NCBI GenBank assembly: GCA_026874595.1
Contig: CM049308.1
Location: forward strand, 13,597,501-13,661,500
Direction: 5' to 3'
From: Sipunculus nudus
Lineage: Eukaryota; Annelida; Sipuncula; Golfingiida; Sipunculidae
DNA: 64,000 nucleotides
Shown: piece by piece, positions 1-13,400 of the stretch
Layout: every line of letters starts with the position of its first letter
Numbering within the stretch: the first letter of the stretch is position 1
Program-made: the position numbers and the translations under genes
The notes under the pieces: generated by a model
Seen by the model: only the letters and a program-made list of their open reading frames with translations
Database searches by the model: none
What the model was told of the DNA's origin: nothing

Positions 1-1730
1 ACAGAATATCAATAAATAATACCATGCCGGTGCGTCAAGCCAATAATGAAAAAGGGCCATAATGGATCTATTCTTACCCGGTGATAGACGCGCTGACGAA
101 TTGGCATTGTTAAATTTTAATCAAGCTTTGTTACGTTGACACATTATTTGATGGTACAGCCTGCACGTAATGCTTATATCGTGGGCACGTTCAGGAATAG
201 CCGCCGACGGCAACGCAACAGTGTTCCGAGTCTGTTGTGTTGCCGGCCCACCCCAAAGGGTTAATTGGAATTATAGCACGAAACGATTTGTTTCTTTGTT
301 TCTCTGAGAAAGGAAATTGAATAAAAATATTTTCTTCGCTTTAAACATAACACTGTTCACATTACGTTGTAAGTTGAATTGTCTGTAATCTAAAATAATC
401 ATTCTGGAAAGCATGAAGCACCTGTAACATTAATAACTGATTAATTTGTCCAGAGAGAATTGAAGCAAAAAGAGCCCGGTAGACATCTTGCATTTTGCGG
501 CAGTCCTGTATAATGCATCAGGTCTGTGTACTATTATGTACAAATTTTCACTTCCTTGAAGTTAAACAGAGATGTCAATAGTACAGTATGTTTTCAATGG
601 ACAAATATTTCGTCCAAATGGATATACTGGACATTAATCAATTGAAATATGTTAAATCGTCCGGTAGTGTATGGAGTGTTATAATCATAGGTAACTGCAG
701 GTAACCACATTGCAGTTATTAAAAAATGAATTTAGGAGTCCATTCTTATGGGCTAGTACAGGTACAGAGCGGCCAACAAATACATGAAAATGTACACCAG
801 TCAGCCTTGCACGTACCTGTTACGTTAACACATGCAGGTAAACGAGTGCTGTGAGTGTTTGGACATGATTGGTTGACTTGAGTACCTAGACGATCTGCCT
901 GTTGTTACCAGAACGACATGGAACCTTGATAAAACGTACTTGAGACATTTACACAATTCAATTTCAAAAGAATGTAGACAAGAGGTTTCAACTGGTACCA
1001 GATTGAAAAATCGTTCATTTTTTTATTATTTTATTGGACGCGGGGGAAAGAAAGTACATGCATTATAAAGAGTAAACACTTGAGTGGGTGGATTCAAGTT
1101 TGAAGAATGAGTGGCGAGTAGACTCCTTGAACCACATGTTCTTTTACATGTGTATACGTAATGTTACAGCCTGTATACATACACATGAGCAAACATGAAT
1201 AAAAATGTGTTGGTATAAGACCGGTAATTTTGCTCAATAAATGCTTTTCTTTGTATTGCTGGCGTTAAGGGTGCATTATATGAAAAGCGTACCCAACAGT
1301 TCTTTTCACAGTGTAAGCTTGTGCAGTGATCCTTAGCTTATACAGCTTTGTTCCTAAAGCTTTGGTTCATCAATTACAGTAAATGAGAACCACCCAAATA
1401 CAAATTTCATTAATGAGCGATTGTGTTGTCGCTTTATAGAAAAATAGGTTTCCAGTTACAGGGAGTACGTATGCCCTTCACTATGGAGAGAATTTCTAAA
1501 GGAAATGGGGTTAACTTCGTCATAAGAATAATCATTAAGGTAAAGGTGGGAACACTTCTTAACATAAAGGGGAGTTCTCCAAAGGTTAACTGTAAGTATC
1601 TGACGAAAATTTCTTCGGTCTTGAGTAAACAGAGTACCCATTTCAACAGAATGGGCAGTTCAATTCGATAATAAGGAATTTTTTAAAGCTGAATTTATGA
1701 CTTATCTATAAAACCTTGAGACGTAACCTC
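1..1730. other. unassigned AT-rich sequence
   Basis: No exon, RNA gene or intact mobile element could be recognised. Short open frames around 1423-1671 occur on both strands, lack splice-site context and do not resemble a known family. If the exon at 2490-2736 is real, this stretch would be intron of that left-hand gene. Confidence 0.4.
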
Positions 1731-1790
1731 GTGGTTTAGGCGGTGCACCCTTGAACAGAAAGTCCCCGGTTCAAACCCGACGGTGCCTCA
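1727..1790 (+). repeat. tRNA-like fragment (SINE head or tRNA pseudogene)
   Basis: The stretch has an A-box-like segment (TGGTTTAGGCGG, near 1732-1743) and a B-box-like segment (GGTTCAAACCC, 1768-1778) at tRNA-like spacing. No convincing cloverleaf with a paired acceptor stem can be drawn, so a functional tRNA is unlikely. It is probably the promoter-bearing head of a SINE or a decayed tRNA copy. Confidence 0.4.
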
Positions 1791-2489
1791 GAGGAAAATT
1801 GGCGGAAATGTCGGCAGAACGTGAGAGATTCGTGTCATAGCGAGAGGCTTTGACTTTTTAATTAACCAATAACCTTTTCTACATGAAATATGAGTTTTAG
1901 AAAGCATTCGTATATCATATAGGTCACTTTCATGCATTCTCAATTAACAGACAGTTATAATGGGCCATAGCCCTCTTCTCAAAAAGTTGTTTCTATAGAT
2001 GTCTATAAACTCTAACCTAAAAATTGCTTTCCTCGTACCCGTGAATACAAAATGTTCTTAATCTTTTGTTCTGCTTTTGTTACATGTATATTTTTTTTCG
2101 AAAATTTTGTTTTTCGAGCGAGCGTTCTATCAACTTTGACCAAAGTCGGAAAGATTTTGAAAGCGTTCCCGCAATCTTTCATGCCTTCATACGTGAGCAA
2201 CACGCCATGGCACGAGGTATATACCCTTTATGTCATCATCGTATCGAGTGACAACGCGCTTCCTTGTAGATCAATTAACATAGCTTTGTCCATTTGTTGC
2301 TATGTACAGATGAGCACTGATTGTTGACTGACCATTCTATTAGTATATATTTACTGTGGTCAATGTATCCATGATAACTATTATCACGTCATGAAACCAC
2401 CTGTTAGTTCACAGGCACATCATATTACAAGATCCCTATTACATCAAAAGAATAATATAATTTCTCATTTATGTTTTCTTGTTCTACAG

Positions 2490-2736
2490 GTCTCCTGTTG
2501 CAAGAGCCATTGGCATTGAATCTGTATTACCAGAGAAATCAGTTCCTGATCACGCAACAAGTTTGACAACAAGGAAAAACCGTTCGATAGACGAGACACA
2601 CGGACCTTTCTCAGTGAGCTGTCGTCGACACACGGCTTATAATAATATAGAAAGATCAATAGAAGGTCTGACTGACAGCCGCGGGAAGAACCCATGTTTT
2701 CAGGACCAACGCCAAGACGTCTGTGTATTGTGTTAA
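2490..2736 (+). CDS. candidate terminal exon of a gene off the left edge
   Basis: A pyrimidine-rich tract ending in AG (2488-2489) is followed by 247 bp that stay open in one frame, entered after two bases of a split codon, until TAA at 2734-2736. A polyadenylation signal AATAAA lies at 2773-2778. The roughly 82 encoded residues are polar, with several basic and Ser/Thr-rich patches, and end in CVLC, which fits a CaaX prenylation box with Cys at the last position. I do not recognise the family and found no upstream exon in 1-2489. A chance open frame in non-coding DNA is a serious alternative. Confidence 0.3.
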
Positions 2737-2772
2737 CGCCAGTGGCCTGTGGCATTGTCGGTGAACACTCAC

Positions 2773-2778
2773 AATAAA
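2773..2778 (+). promoter_or_regulatory. possible polyadenylation signal of the left-edge gene
   Basis: AATAAA lies 37 bp after the stop codon of the candidate terminal exon, a plausible distance for a very short 3' untranslated region. Confidence 0.25.
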
Positions 2779-3308
2779 ATGTAAACCGTGCAATCGACTT
2801 TCTGTAGCGTGCGTGTTATGGCCCTTGCTGATTTGCCACCAAAGCCGGTATGTCAAAAACCAAATGAAGGGTGATCTTGTGAAGGAAATGCTGAGATTTT
2901 ACCTGAATTGTGGCCTTTTTATTACTTGACACAGGAATTTAAAAACTTATAGGGGATTACACTCTTGTGTAGTTTGAGAGGGAATACGACTTCGTGCTTT
3001 TTTTTACGACGAACGTTTTGAAATCTTGTGGAAAATACGGCTTGGTGCATTTCAAAGACAACTCAAAGATTTTATTGGAATTACGACCTAGTGTTTCTTA
3101 CAAAGGTAACGTAAAGCGGTTAGATTGGAATCACAACCTCACGATCGCAATTGCCAATTTTACTGCGAAAGTAAAATTCGGTGATTTGAAAGGAATAACC
3201 AAGGGAGAACGCAATATGCGGTAGCCTATTGGTTTTTATAGGACTGCTGCCCAAATAAAATTTTGATTACTTAAGATTCTTTTGGTTTTACACGTGGAGT
3301 GTTCAGTC

Positions 3309-6300
3309 ATGTCGGTGACGATCAGTGAAGGCCCGCAGCCTGCGGGACAGAGGGGTGACAAAGTGCTTTTGACGGAGATCACCAGGACTTCTACCTTCAT
3401 GAAACCTGTGGAAGAGGCGGAACTGGAGATAGATTCAGATTCTGACACAGATTTAGAAGATGCTTACTACGGTACGTAATAATTAACCCTAGAGATTATG
3501 AATCCCCGATATCTACTGGAACTTCAAATTTTGGTTTTCTTCTCTTAGATTAAGATTTCGACAAAGATTTAGAAGGTGCTTACTATGGTACACTATAATT
3601 AACCCAGAAACTATCAATCCCCGATATCTACTGCAACTTCAATTTTTGATTCCCTCCGCTTAGATTTAGATCAATAGTATGTATGATTAGAGCCTTCAGA
3701 GATTATTAATCCCCGATATCTCCTATAGCTGCAGGGGCGGATCGATGATTTAGGAAAAGGAGGGGTCCAACCCAGGAGGACTAATGACAAAACCTGAAAA
3801 AGAGGTCCACAGGTCCGGGAAAGGGGGTCCAGGCCGCAAAAATTAGTCTGATACCCTTAAAAAAAAGGGGGCGGGGGCGGGAGTCCGGACCCCTTAGACC
3901 TCTTCATGGATCCGCTTCTGGGCTGAGCTTGTCTTTTGGTTCTAAGTTTTACATTATTTCAGCTCTACTGGAAGACTATGTCAATACACATACACACACA
4001 GCCTGTTTATCATTTAACTATGTTTATGTTTCTGTTTGAATTACAGCATATGTATTAAAAGACGAACTACATCACTGATATATAAATATTGATATATGAG
4101 CTTAATAAATAAGTGATGATAATCTGTGACAGAGATGAAGAATAACGAAGGCAGGGACGAGGCCCCGTTAATTAACAAGGACTCCCACGCTGAGCTGCTG
4201 TACCGTCAGAAGTGTCGCGACCTGGGTGTCGTCCCCATCAGTTACTTCCTACGTCATATGGAGGATGAAGAGCTAAGTTTGCGTTGTCAGCACTTTGGTC
4301 CCGTCGGTGCCCAGGCTCTCGCTGCACCCCTTATGGTGAGTCTTTTGTTCATCTGTATATTTATTTTTTGGTTGAAAGTGAATTTAATAGGCAGGAATCC
4401 GGAAAAAAGTTGCAAGATAAATAAAACAAATTTTTTTGTGCGTCTTCCTCTAGGTAGGACAATAGACATCTAAGCTCTGCCCTCTGATTTGGACCGAAGC
4501 GTAATTTGTTCCATTTGGTCTTACCCCAGATCTTCGTTCCTCGTCATCCATGTTTGTATACATGTGTATACAACCACCGAGGCAGCAGCTCCGATCATAT
4601 TACAAGGAAGAATGCAAATGAGACTAATTGAGAAAAGTACTTTGGCACTTGTAGTATTTCGCTCTGAAAACAATTGTTAAATCAAATGGTCTGTACGACA
4701 TCGTCTGCAAAGACAACATGTTGTATAACTGGTTTCTCCTTGAAACCATGCATAATATACTTTTAATCACTTTGATTTCCATATTTGAATGATGAGGGAA
4801 TTCTAAGGAACCGTTAACCTGATTTCTGTCAGAATACCTAAGGCAATTCGCGAGGTATTATAAATTTCCCGTGGCATGCCCTTTGGCAACTTTACCCAAA
4901 ATGTCCCGGATAGATCTTGGTGACCTTTTGTGGAAATTAGTATAAAACCCAAATTAAGGACTAATTTTATAAATTTTGGAGGTAACCTGTATCCCCATAA
5001 TTAATCTTAATTCTAGTGATTCTTTTAAATTTTTGTGGCCGTTTCAGGCATTAAGGGTAATTAGGGTCCCTCTTGACAAGCGGTGCCCTATAGTGATCGC
5101 CGTGTCAGTCCGTCTTTCCTTCCATCCGTCCTTCCGTCAGTGAAACTTTCTTTCGCGCGCGATAACTCAACGAGAACCTATAATGCAGCTTTCCCAAATT
5201 CACAGGGATAATTGGTACCTATGAGGGCTCTAGACCTATTGAATTACAGACATGTCGGAATTCTAATATGGCCGCCACAGCCCGATCGCTGATTTTCTTT
5301 CGCACGCGATAACTCAATAACACCACACTGCAGCTTTCCCAAATTCACAGGAATTATTGGTACCTATGAGGGCTGTAGACCTATTGAATAACAGACCTGT
5401 CGGAATTCCAATATGGCCGCCACAGCCCGATCGCGAATTTTCTTTCGCACACGATAACTAAACAACAACCTACTGCAGCTAACCCAAATTCACATGGAAG
5501 GATTGGTACCTATGAGGGCTCTAGACCTATTGAATTACAGACCTGTTGGAATTCCAATATGGCCACCACAGCCCGATCGCTGATTTTTTTCGCGCGCAAT
5601 TACTCAACAACAACACATTACAGCTTTCCCAAATTCACAGGAATGATTAGTACCTATTAGGGCTCTAGACCTATTGAATTACAGACCTGTCGGAATTCTA
5701 GTATGGCCGCCACAGCCGGATTGCTGTTTTCTTTGGCGCGCCATAACTCAACAACAGCACACTGCAGTTTTCCCAAATTCACAGGGATGATTGTTACCTA
5801 TGAGGGCTCCAGACCTATTGAATTACAGGACTGTCGAAATTCCAATATGGCTTCCTCAGTCCGATCGCTGTTTTTCTTTCGGACGCGATAACTCAACAAC
5901 AACCTACTGCAGCTTTCCCAAATTCACACGGATGATTGGTACCTATAAGGGCTCTAGACCTATTGACTTACAGACCTGTCGGAATTCCAATATGGCCGCC
6001 ACAGCCCGATCGCTGTTTTTCTTTCGCGCGCAATAACTCAACAACAACCGACAGCAGCTTTCCCAAATTCACAGGAATGGTTGGTACCAACGAGGGCTCT
6101 AGACCTATTGATTTACAGACCTGTTGGAATTCCAATATGGCTGCCACAGCCAGATCGCTGATTTTCTCTCGCGCGCGATAACTCAACAACAACCTACTGC
6201 AGCTTTCCACATTTCACAGGGATCATTGGTGAATGTGAGGGCTCCAGACCAATTGAATTACAGACTTGTTCAAAATCAAATATAGCCAACAGACTATATA

Positions 6301-7372
6301 CATTCGATGATTTTCTATCGCACACATTATTTCAGACATATCTTCTTTAATATCATTTGATCCAGTAGGATTTTTTCCCCTCATGCATATGGATAAAAAC
6401 CTGTTTTTGTTTGTCATATTTTTCAAACTTAACTTAATTTTTCACCCACATGTAAATTAGTCAAGCACTACCAGAAATGCGGGGCCCTCTGAGGACCATT
6501 GTCCGACCACATCTGGTTTTGTTAGCTGGGATCTCCATTTGAACCGGACTGATGAATCGTGACACTGGGTACACACAGGAATACCTTAAAGTTAAGGACA
6601 ACAGAAATTAATTTCATGGGGTTGGGGTATCTATATAGTCGTACAAGTACACACATCTATTTATTTATAACAGTTGTTTTAATAAATAGAATGTTAATTG
6701 AAATATGAAAATATAGGTAAAACATTTATATGTAATGATAGATTCTTCTTATTTCGCACCTAAAAATATAGGCTACTTATATCACACACACATCCACACA
6801 CGCACACACACCCAAAATTCCAGTTATAGAATAATTCAGTCTTTGCCTCCGCCAAAAGGGTATGAATTCATTTCCGTTTGTGTGTGCATGTGTAGTGATT
6901 GTGTACCTGTTTGTTCACAACGTAACTCACACAGGCATGAAAGAAATCTCATGAAATTTTCAGGGCATTTTGGGAATGGGCCTAGAAAGAATCGATTTCA
7001 TTTTGGTGTTGATCCAGCACCTATTCCGGATTCAGGAGCGTCATCAAGGAATATTCACAAATGTACGATCACTTACGAATTAACCTGGGAATATTGGTAA
7101 AATAAATGAAAGCAAACAGGCTCCAGCCTCGTCCGCCTCGCAGTCTGGTATGCCCAACGGTTTAGGTCACGTTCGAGCACCCAGTGGCTCGGAGTGACGG
7201 TGTCCAGTCAGGGGCGTTCCTAGTCAGGGGATTGAGAGAGGGGAGGGGGCCATCATCAGTGGCGGATCAAGAAATTCGAAAACGGGGGAAGGGGGGGGGG
7301 GGAGGGGGTTAGGGGCGCTAGCTAATACGCATGTATGGGAAATATGAAAACGGTTATATATACAAGTATAAA

Positions 7373-7406
<34 letters not shown>

Positions 7407-10400
7407 ATGTTTACTATACTTTATATATTTTAGTGTATGAAAATATATATATATATTTTTTTATTTTCAATTATGAACCATGGTTTAATTGTTAGGGTTT
7501 CCCCCTCACATATTGGGACATTTTTTGAATATACAATGTAAAGAGTGTTTAATTGTTAGGGTTTCCCACTCACATATTGGGACATTTTTTGAATAAACAA
7601 TGTAAAGAGGATATTTTGAGGCAATGTTCACAAAAAATGAGGATTTCCTGTTCCTGAAAAACTGTTCCCTTATGTCTTTGCGTTATGTAGTCAAACTGTA
7701 GAGAGGTTCAATAATGAATATTTATATTTCTTCAAAATTAGGATATAAAATTTCAAACGAGTCAATGGCGCATAAGCGCAATCACGTCTGTAACTATCAA
7801 AATATCTTTTAAATGTAATGATCGTGGAAAAATAACTGATAAGCTGAATTATTATGTAAAACTTGGCATTTTACCGGGTTCCGTGGTCTCGACAGCACAC
7901 AGGACTCCAAAGATTTTAGCACAGATCGCGAGTTAGAGTTCCGGTATCACCAGAGGAGCCGTAAGATCGTTCACGGTCGACCCCAACCAGTGCCCGGTGC
8001 TGGATCGATCTGCAGTTGTTCTGCAGTTGTTCATAAATATCCTTATACTCAGCTAATAAATTTGAAAATAGTTGTAACTGCAGATAACTTAAATAAAGTC
8101 TAATTGCTTGTTAATAATAAAAAATATGAAAAAGAAACGACAATTAATCACGAAAGTCGGAAATTTGATAAAATGAGAGATTTTGCAGCTCAAAGGGGGC
8201 CGCGCGCCGAAGGCGCCCCCTCTGGATTCGCCACTGATAGCATATATCCGCCACTGATTTAATGCAGATATATATTTATTTATATATATATTTTTTATTT
8301 TTATATATTGTATTAGGTTAAGTGAAATTCCGAAAGGATGGCGAGTACAGGATGCGACCGGGGCGGGGGGGGGGGGGGGGGGGGCATGGCCCCCTGCGGC
8401 CCCCCCTTGGCTACGCCCCTGTCCAGTGGTTATCTGCAATACGGCCTGTGCACACCGATCAACTTCAAAGTATGAACCTCAGTACCGATAATTCAGTGTT
8501 CGAAAATTGTTTTTGAAACGTATGCTCTTAGTTTTAAGGTGAGTGGTCATCTGCCCAGGCACCTAACAGATTCTCTCTCCCACAGAGCCCCAATTAAAAT
8601 AAAACCGACCTATTAAAGAAAAGACATTACAGCCTCGGTGCCACCTGGAGGGTATGCTCTCATCCCCGTTCGTGTGTGTTTGTGTGTTTCTTCAAATCAT
8701 AACTCTTCATGAACGGAATCTCATGAAATTTTCAGGCCATTGCGGGATTGAAGAATCGACTAGATTTTGATGTGAATTCCTCGTATGATCCGGATTTAGG
8801 AACTTTATCAAGGAATATATACCAATATACATTCACTTAGGCACTAATGAGCCTGGGAATATGGGCCGAATAAGAGAAAAACACGGGTTGGAGAGCATCC
8901 CACAATAGGGACCACCCCCCACAAGGCGGAGGTTTGCATTCCTTTGAATGCAGATTTCTAGTATGATCATGTAATTTTTTTATACTTTAGGTCAAAAGCA
9001 AGGTGGGAATAGTCCTTCTCACAGAACCCAAGAATCTTTTTTTTTTATTTTTATTTTTTTACCAGGAGCAGTTTCCATAAACCATGCAATACATTTTAAG
9101 GACTCCATTAATGCATATCTCTGCGATACAGGGTCCGTCACTTTGATATATTGCACACCAAACAGCCTGAAGGTGACCTCATATATGACGTCATATTTAT
9201 ATATATTCTTTGTCATTCACATTCAGGTAAACACTTTTATTAGGAAGCTGGATCTATCTTACAACGGAGTCGGTGACTCAGGGGTCAAGGCAATCATCCA
9301 GACCATGATGGAGAACCTGTATATAACCGATCTTGTAAGTGACTTTATATACAGTGAAACCTCTCCTTACGTGCACCACTGTACTAAGGGCAACCCTAGA
9401 GTGTATATATGACCTACCTACTCAGGGCACTTCTCAAAATGTTCGGTCCCGTCTGTGTCCGTAATTTGGAGGTTCTACTGTATATATATATTGATGTTGC
9501 ATCTATCGTTATATTCATGCTTGTAAATGATATTAGAAAATTATAGTTTTGAAAGGACACCTGTAAAGAGTATAAATAAGTCTGCAAATATGCCGTTGAC
9601 AGAGATGTATAGGACTACGTACATAGAACACAATGTTTGGTAGTTACTGGGAGATACTCTTAAAGTAATAAATGGCGAAAGACTCTGGATAAGAGTCTCA
9701 GAAAAAATGACAGATCAACAATAAAATATATGGAAAAATAGAGTGAACTCCACCTGTGGTGAAAGATGAAAGATCAGTTTGCACAACATATACTCTGGTT
9801 AGCTCTTCATTCGCGAGGTTTCTAAGTATCATAATAACGAAAGTTAAATTTATGCGAAAATAAAACAATCGTGAATATGACACCCCATCTGCATAGGTAA
9901 AACAAAAATTAAATTGTTGCCTCATTGGCATCGCATATACAGTGGAACCTCTCCTTACGGACACCTCTGTACTAAGGGTACATTCTATTTATGACCACTT
10001 ATGGGCAGCCCTCGAACGTAGGTGCCAGAATCTGACCTCCCTATTAAGGGCACCTCTCTATTGCAGGTAAAATGTCCGGTCCCGTCAGTGTCCGTAAATC
10101 GGAGGTTCTACTGTACGTTATTCGTGCCTGTAGTGTCTTAAGTCGAATGCGAAAAGTTCGATATTGTGAATCAAACATATCTTTAAATTTATCCAGAAAT
10201 CAAATATTGATATTTTGAATAGTATCAGTATTATAATACTTTTAGTATATTATTTGACAATAATAAAAAAGAATTTCCACTGTTCAGTGTTACCTTGGAT
10301 TCCACTTAAAAACTGTTATGTTTCTGTGCATCTAATAAACAATTTTAACAATATAGTATTTGATTTACTGTAGTTTACCCTTTAGTAATATCCCGAAACT

Positions 10401-13400
10401 GAAACTCTAGCAAAATAATGTAAACGTGAAAATTGCGAAAATTTAACCCCGTGAATATGAAGCCCACAACAGTACACAGCACGATGTTTTCAGTAAAAAA
10501 AATCATTGTGACTTATTATTTAAAAGAAATATCTTTGCTCCTCATTATGTACGGAAGGATTGGCAAATCTGGAATGTCTGCTAACTGATCATGCAGGTTA
10601 TCTGGCTTATCTAATCATTTAATGTTGGAATTTAGTCTTGGGACGGAGGCTTGAAAAAGGAATTCATTAAAATGATTGAGTGTGACAGGATGAAAACCTT
10701 TTTTCCTTCTGAATATTCAGTTTAAATGAAAAAAAAATAATATTATTAATAAATTTTATTAAAATAAATTAAAATTAATAAAATTTATAAAATAATAAAT
10801 AAAATTATAAGAATATTGTTGATATATTAGACATTTATGCAGTTGTTCTCGTCTGCTTTCAGGACCTGTCAGATAACAGTATTACAAGCACGGGAGCAAA
10901 GTGTTTATGCAGCCTCCTCCTGTCCAACCCGCAGATAGCGCATCTAAACATGTCAGGTATGTGGTTCCATAAAATATAAGCTCAATTGGGTATACCTCAA
11001 AATATATGTCTTCATTATTAATTACGGTAATACAACTATTGCATCTCAGTGCCAATGTGTGTTCTTTAAGTTTAACACATAATGCTGGAGTACGGTATTT
11101 AAAATGTATAAATCCTTTATATATTATTAAACGTGAATTGATTGCCAACAAGAATTCATATTTTTTACTGCGTTGAGTTGAAATATGATTAAAGCTTACG
11201 TTATATTGAGGGTATACATATACTTTAAACTTCTAAATCGTTCAACGTTTAAATACTAGATGGCGATGACAAGCAAAAGCGGAAGTAAATTACGGAAGTA
11301 CCCTAAGGATTTTATCTTTTATCCTGTGGACTGTGGAATCTGATTTCTAAACTTAATTATCTTCCATTCTAAAAAATATGTAGATAGTCCATCAATAGTG
11401 AAGCGGTATGTATAGTACATGTAATGATAATATATGTCAAACATAAAGCGTTCATACAACAAATTCTTCAATTTCAATGTCATATTAATTTAAGCGTCCT
11501 GTAATTGCATGTATCACTCATATTCATATTCTTTTTTATAGGAAACCCGCTCGGGGACAAGTCAGCAAAATATTTCGCAGCGGTGCTTGAGGTAAATATA
11601 ATAAATAATATAATCCACATAGAAGTAGTATTTAATGAAGAGAATTTTCATTAAAGCGATGCATTCTTCTTATGTGTCTTTTATAAATAAATTTCTCGTT
11701 ATCCCCTAAACTTTTAGTGTGAGGAACAACTATTAAAGGTTCCTAGTATTAATGGTCTAGTATGTTTAAAAATAAATATCATTAATCGAGTAACTTAAAA
11801 TCTATATCTTTTGCAGCATAACCGAGTGCTGTCCGGGTTGTACCTTAGCGCCTGTGACTTTGGTCAGGAGGCCGGAGAACAGCTTGGACCAGCCATAGGT
11901 ATATGGTATTTACTGAATCGATAACTCAAATATTTTAGTCCGAGTAATTCTTACTGAGTACTCCAATCCGAAATGGTGTAGGCCTGTATTCGTGAGATAT
12001 TTAAGCAGTTACTCCTGTAGTTATCGTTTATTCCTGTACGTCTCCACATGCATTACCAGATTGAATATAAACCTATTAAAAACTATTCTATGTCAGCAGG
12101 ACACCGGCAATAACAGACAATAATGCATGTTTTGATTTTTTAAATCTTAACTTTTTTTTATCATAGGAACAAGTCAGTTCTTCAATCCAAATCTTGCAAT
12201 ACATAAATTGAATTGTGTCCAAAATTTGCTACCACTTTCAGTAATACACTCTGCATACAACCAAATACTGTGTTGTATCAGTTTCTTGTGATTGTGATTA
12301 TCTTAAATGAGCGTAAACAAGCGTCCCAGTATTTTTGAGAAACTACAATTGGTCATGTTTGAAACAGGATCTAAGTATTGTTTGAGTTTATGAAGTGATT
12401 TGATATGCAGAGGACCGAGTCCACTTTATCATTAAGATCATGAAGGGAACATCGAAAAGATCGTTTAATCACCTATCTGACCTTTATAAACTAAAGGTAA
12501 TCCCTTTGAGCTTTTATAAAAATAGGTCATAAAACATGGATATCACCGCACACAGGCTGCTTGTTTTGCTTATATCAACGTATTTATAATGTGTGGGTTC
12601 TCGCCAAATAAACAAAACAAATTCAACAAGGGCATCTGGCAGCAAGTCAGATAAGCCAGACCTTTGCAAATGGCATTTTGCAACAATAAGTTACCTTTCT
12701 ACCTCCGCATATATACAACCTACCACTATAGGCTACATGTTTTCCATTTTGTCAACACTGCTGTGTTTATAAACAAATTATTGATAAACAAGTTCATACA
12801 TCATGCAAGAAGGCGTTATAAAAACGTTTCACAACCAGAATTACCCTTAGATCAGTAATGTACATGCACACAGAGCAAGCCAGAAAACAAATAATTTTTT
12901 TTAAAAGGTAGGTGAATGGGCACCTTTAGGCTTTAATACCAATTGCCCTTTGGAAATATTTCTCTCCTGATGACTTTTGTATTTGTGTTACATATACCTG
13001 CCTCATAAAAGAATACAGAATTGTCAGCGTTATTTGATCATTGCTTACCTGTGTTGATGTCTAACAGGTTCTAACGAGACTCTTAACACCCTTGACCTCA
13101 GCTGGAACCACATCCGGTTAAAAGGAGCCGTAGCCGTAGCCAAAGGGTTGAAGGTCAGAATTACAGTTTCATTAGGCCAAAATAAAAAAAAGGTATGGTT
13201 CTCAGGCACTTTTTTCAGAAATCAATGCGGGCGGGCGCTTTTTTTATTTTAAATTTTTTGGTATGTTTCGATAAAAATGTCAAATGATAAGGGAAAAGCA
13301 TGAAAATAACAGTTTTATTTTTCTTAAATAAGTAAAAGCACTACAAAACAAAGGAAATTGTATGGTTTTACCTTCTTGAAAGAAATGCCGGAGCGGCAGC

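Larger units (their letters stand above)
7201..8427. mobile_element. nested hAT-like transposon island
   Basis: The outer element begins CAGGGGCGTTCC at 7209 and ends GGCTACGCCCC(TG) at 8419-8421. The 8-mer TGTCCAGT abuts both sides (7201-7208 and 8420-8427), consistent with a hAT target duplication. Inside it lies another pair of inverted ends, CAGTGGCGGATC at 7257 and GGATTCGCCACTG ending at 8236, and a further CCGCCACTG end at 8256. Poly-G runs (7287-7305 and 8360-8383) may be collapsed or mis-sized in the assembly. No transposase frame is left. Confidence 0.6.

Noticed and set aside
4126-4473. 115-codon single-exon protein
   Set aside because: Only 4133-4335 is coding; the remainder is read-through past a strong GTGAGT donor into LRRC74-like intron 2.
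5703-6210. Overlapping 60-80 codon frames
   Set aside because: All arise from the 145-bp tandem repeat.
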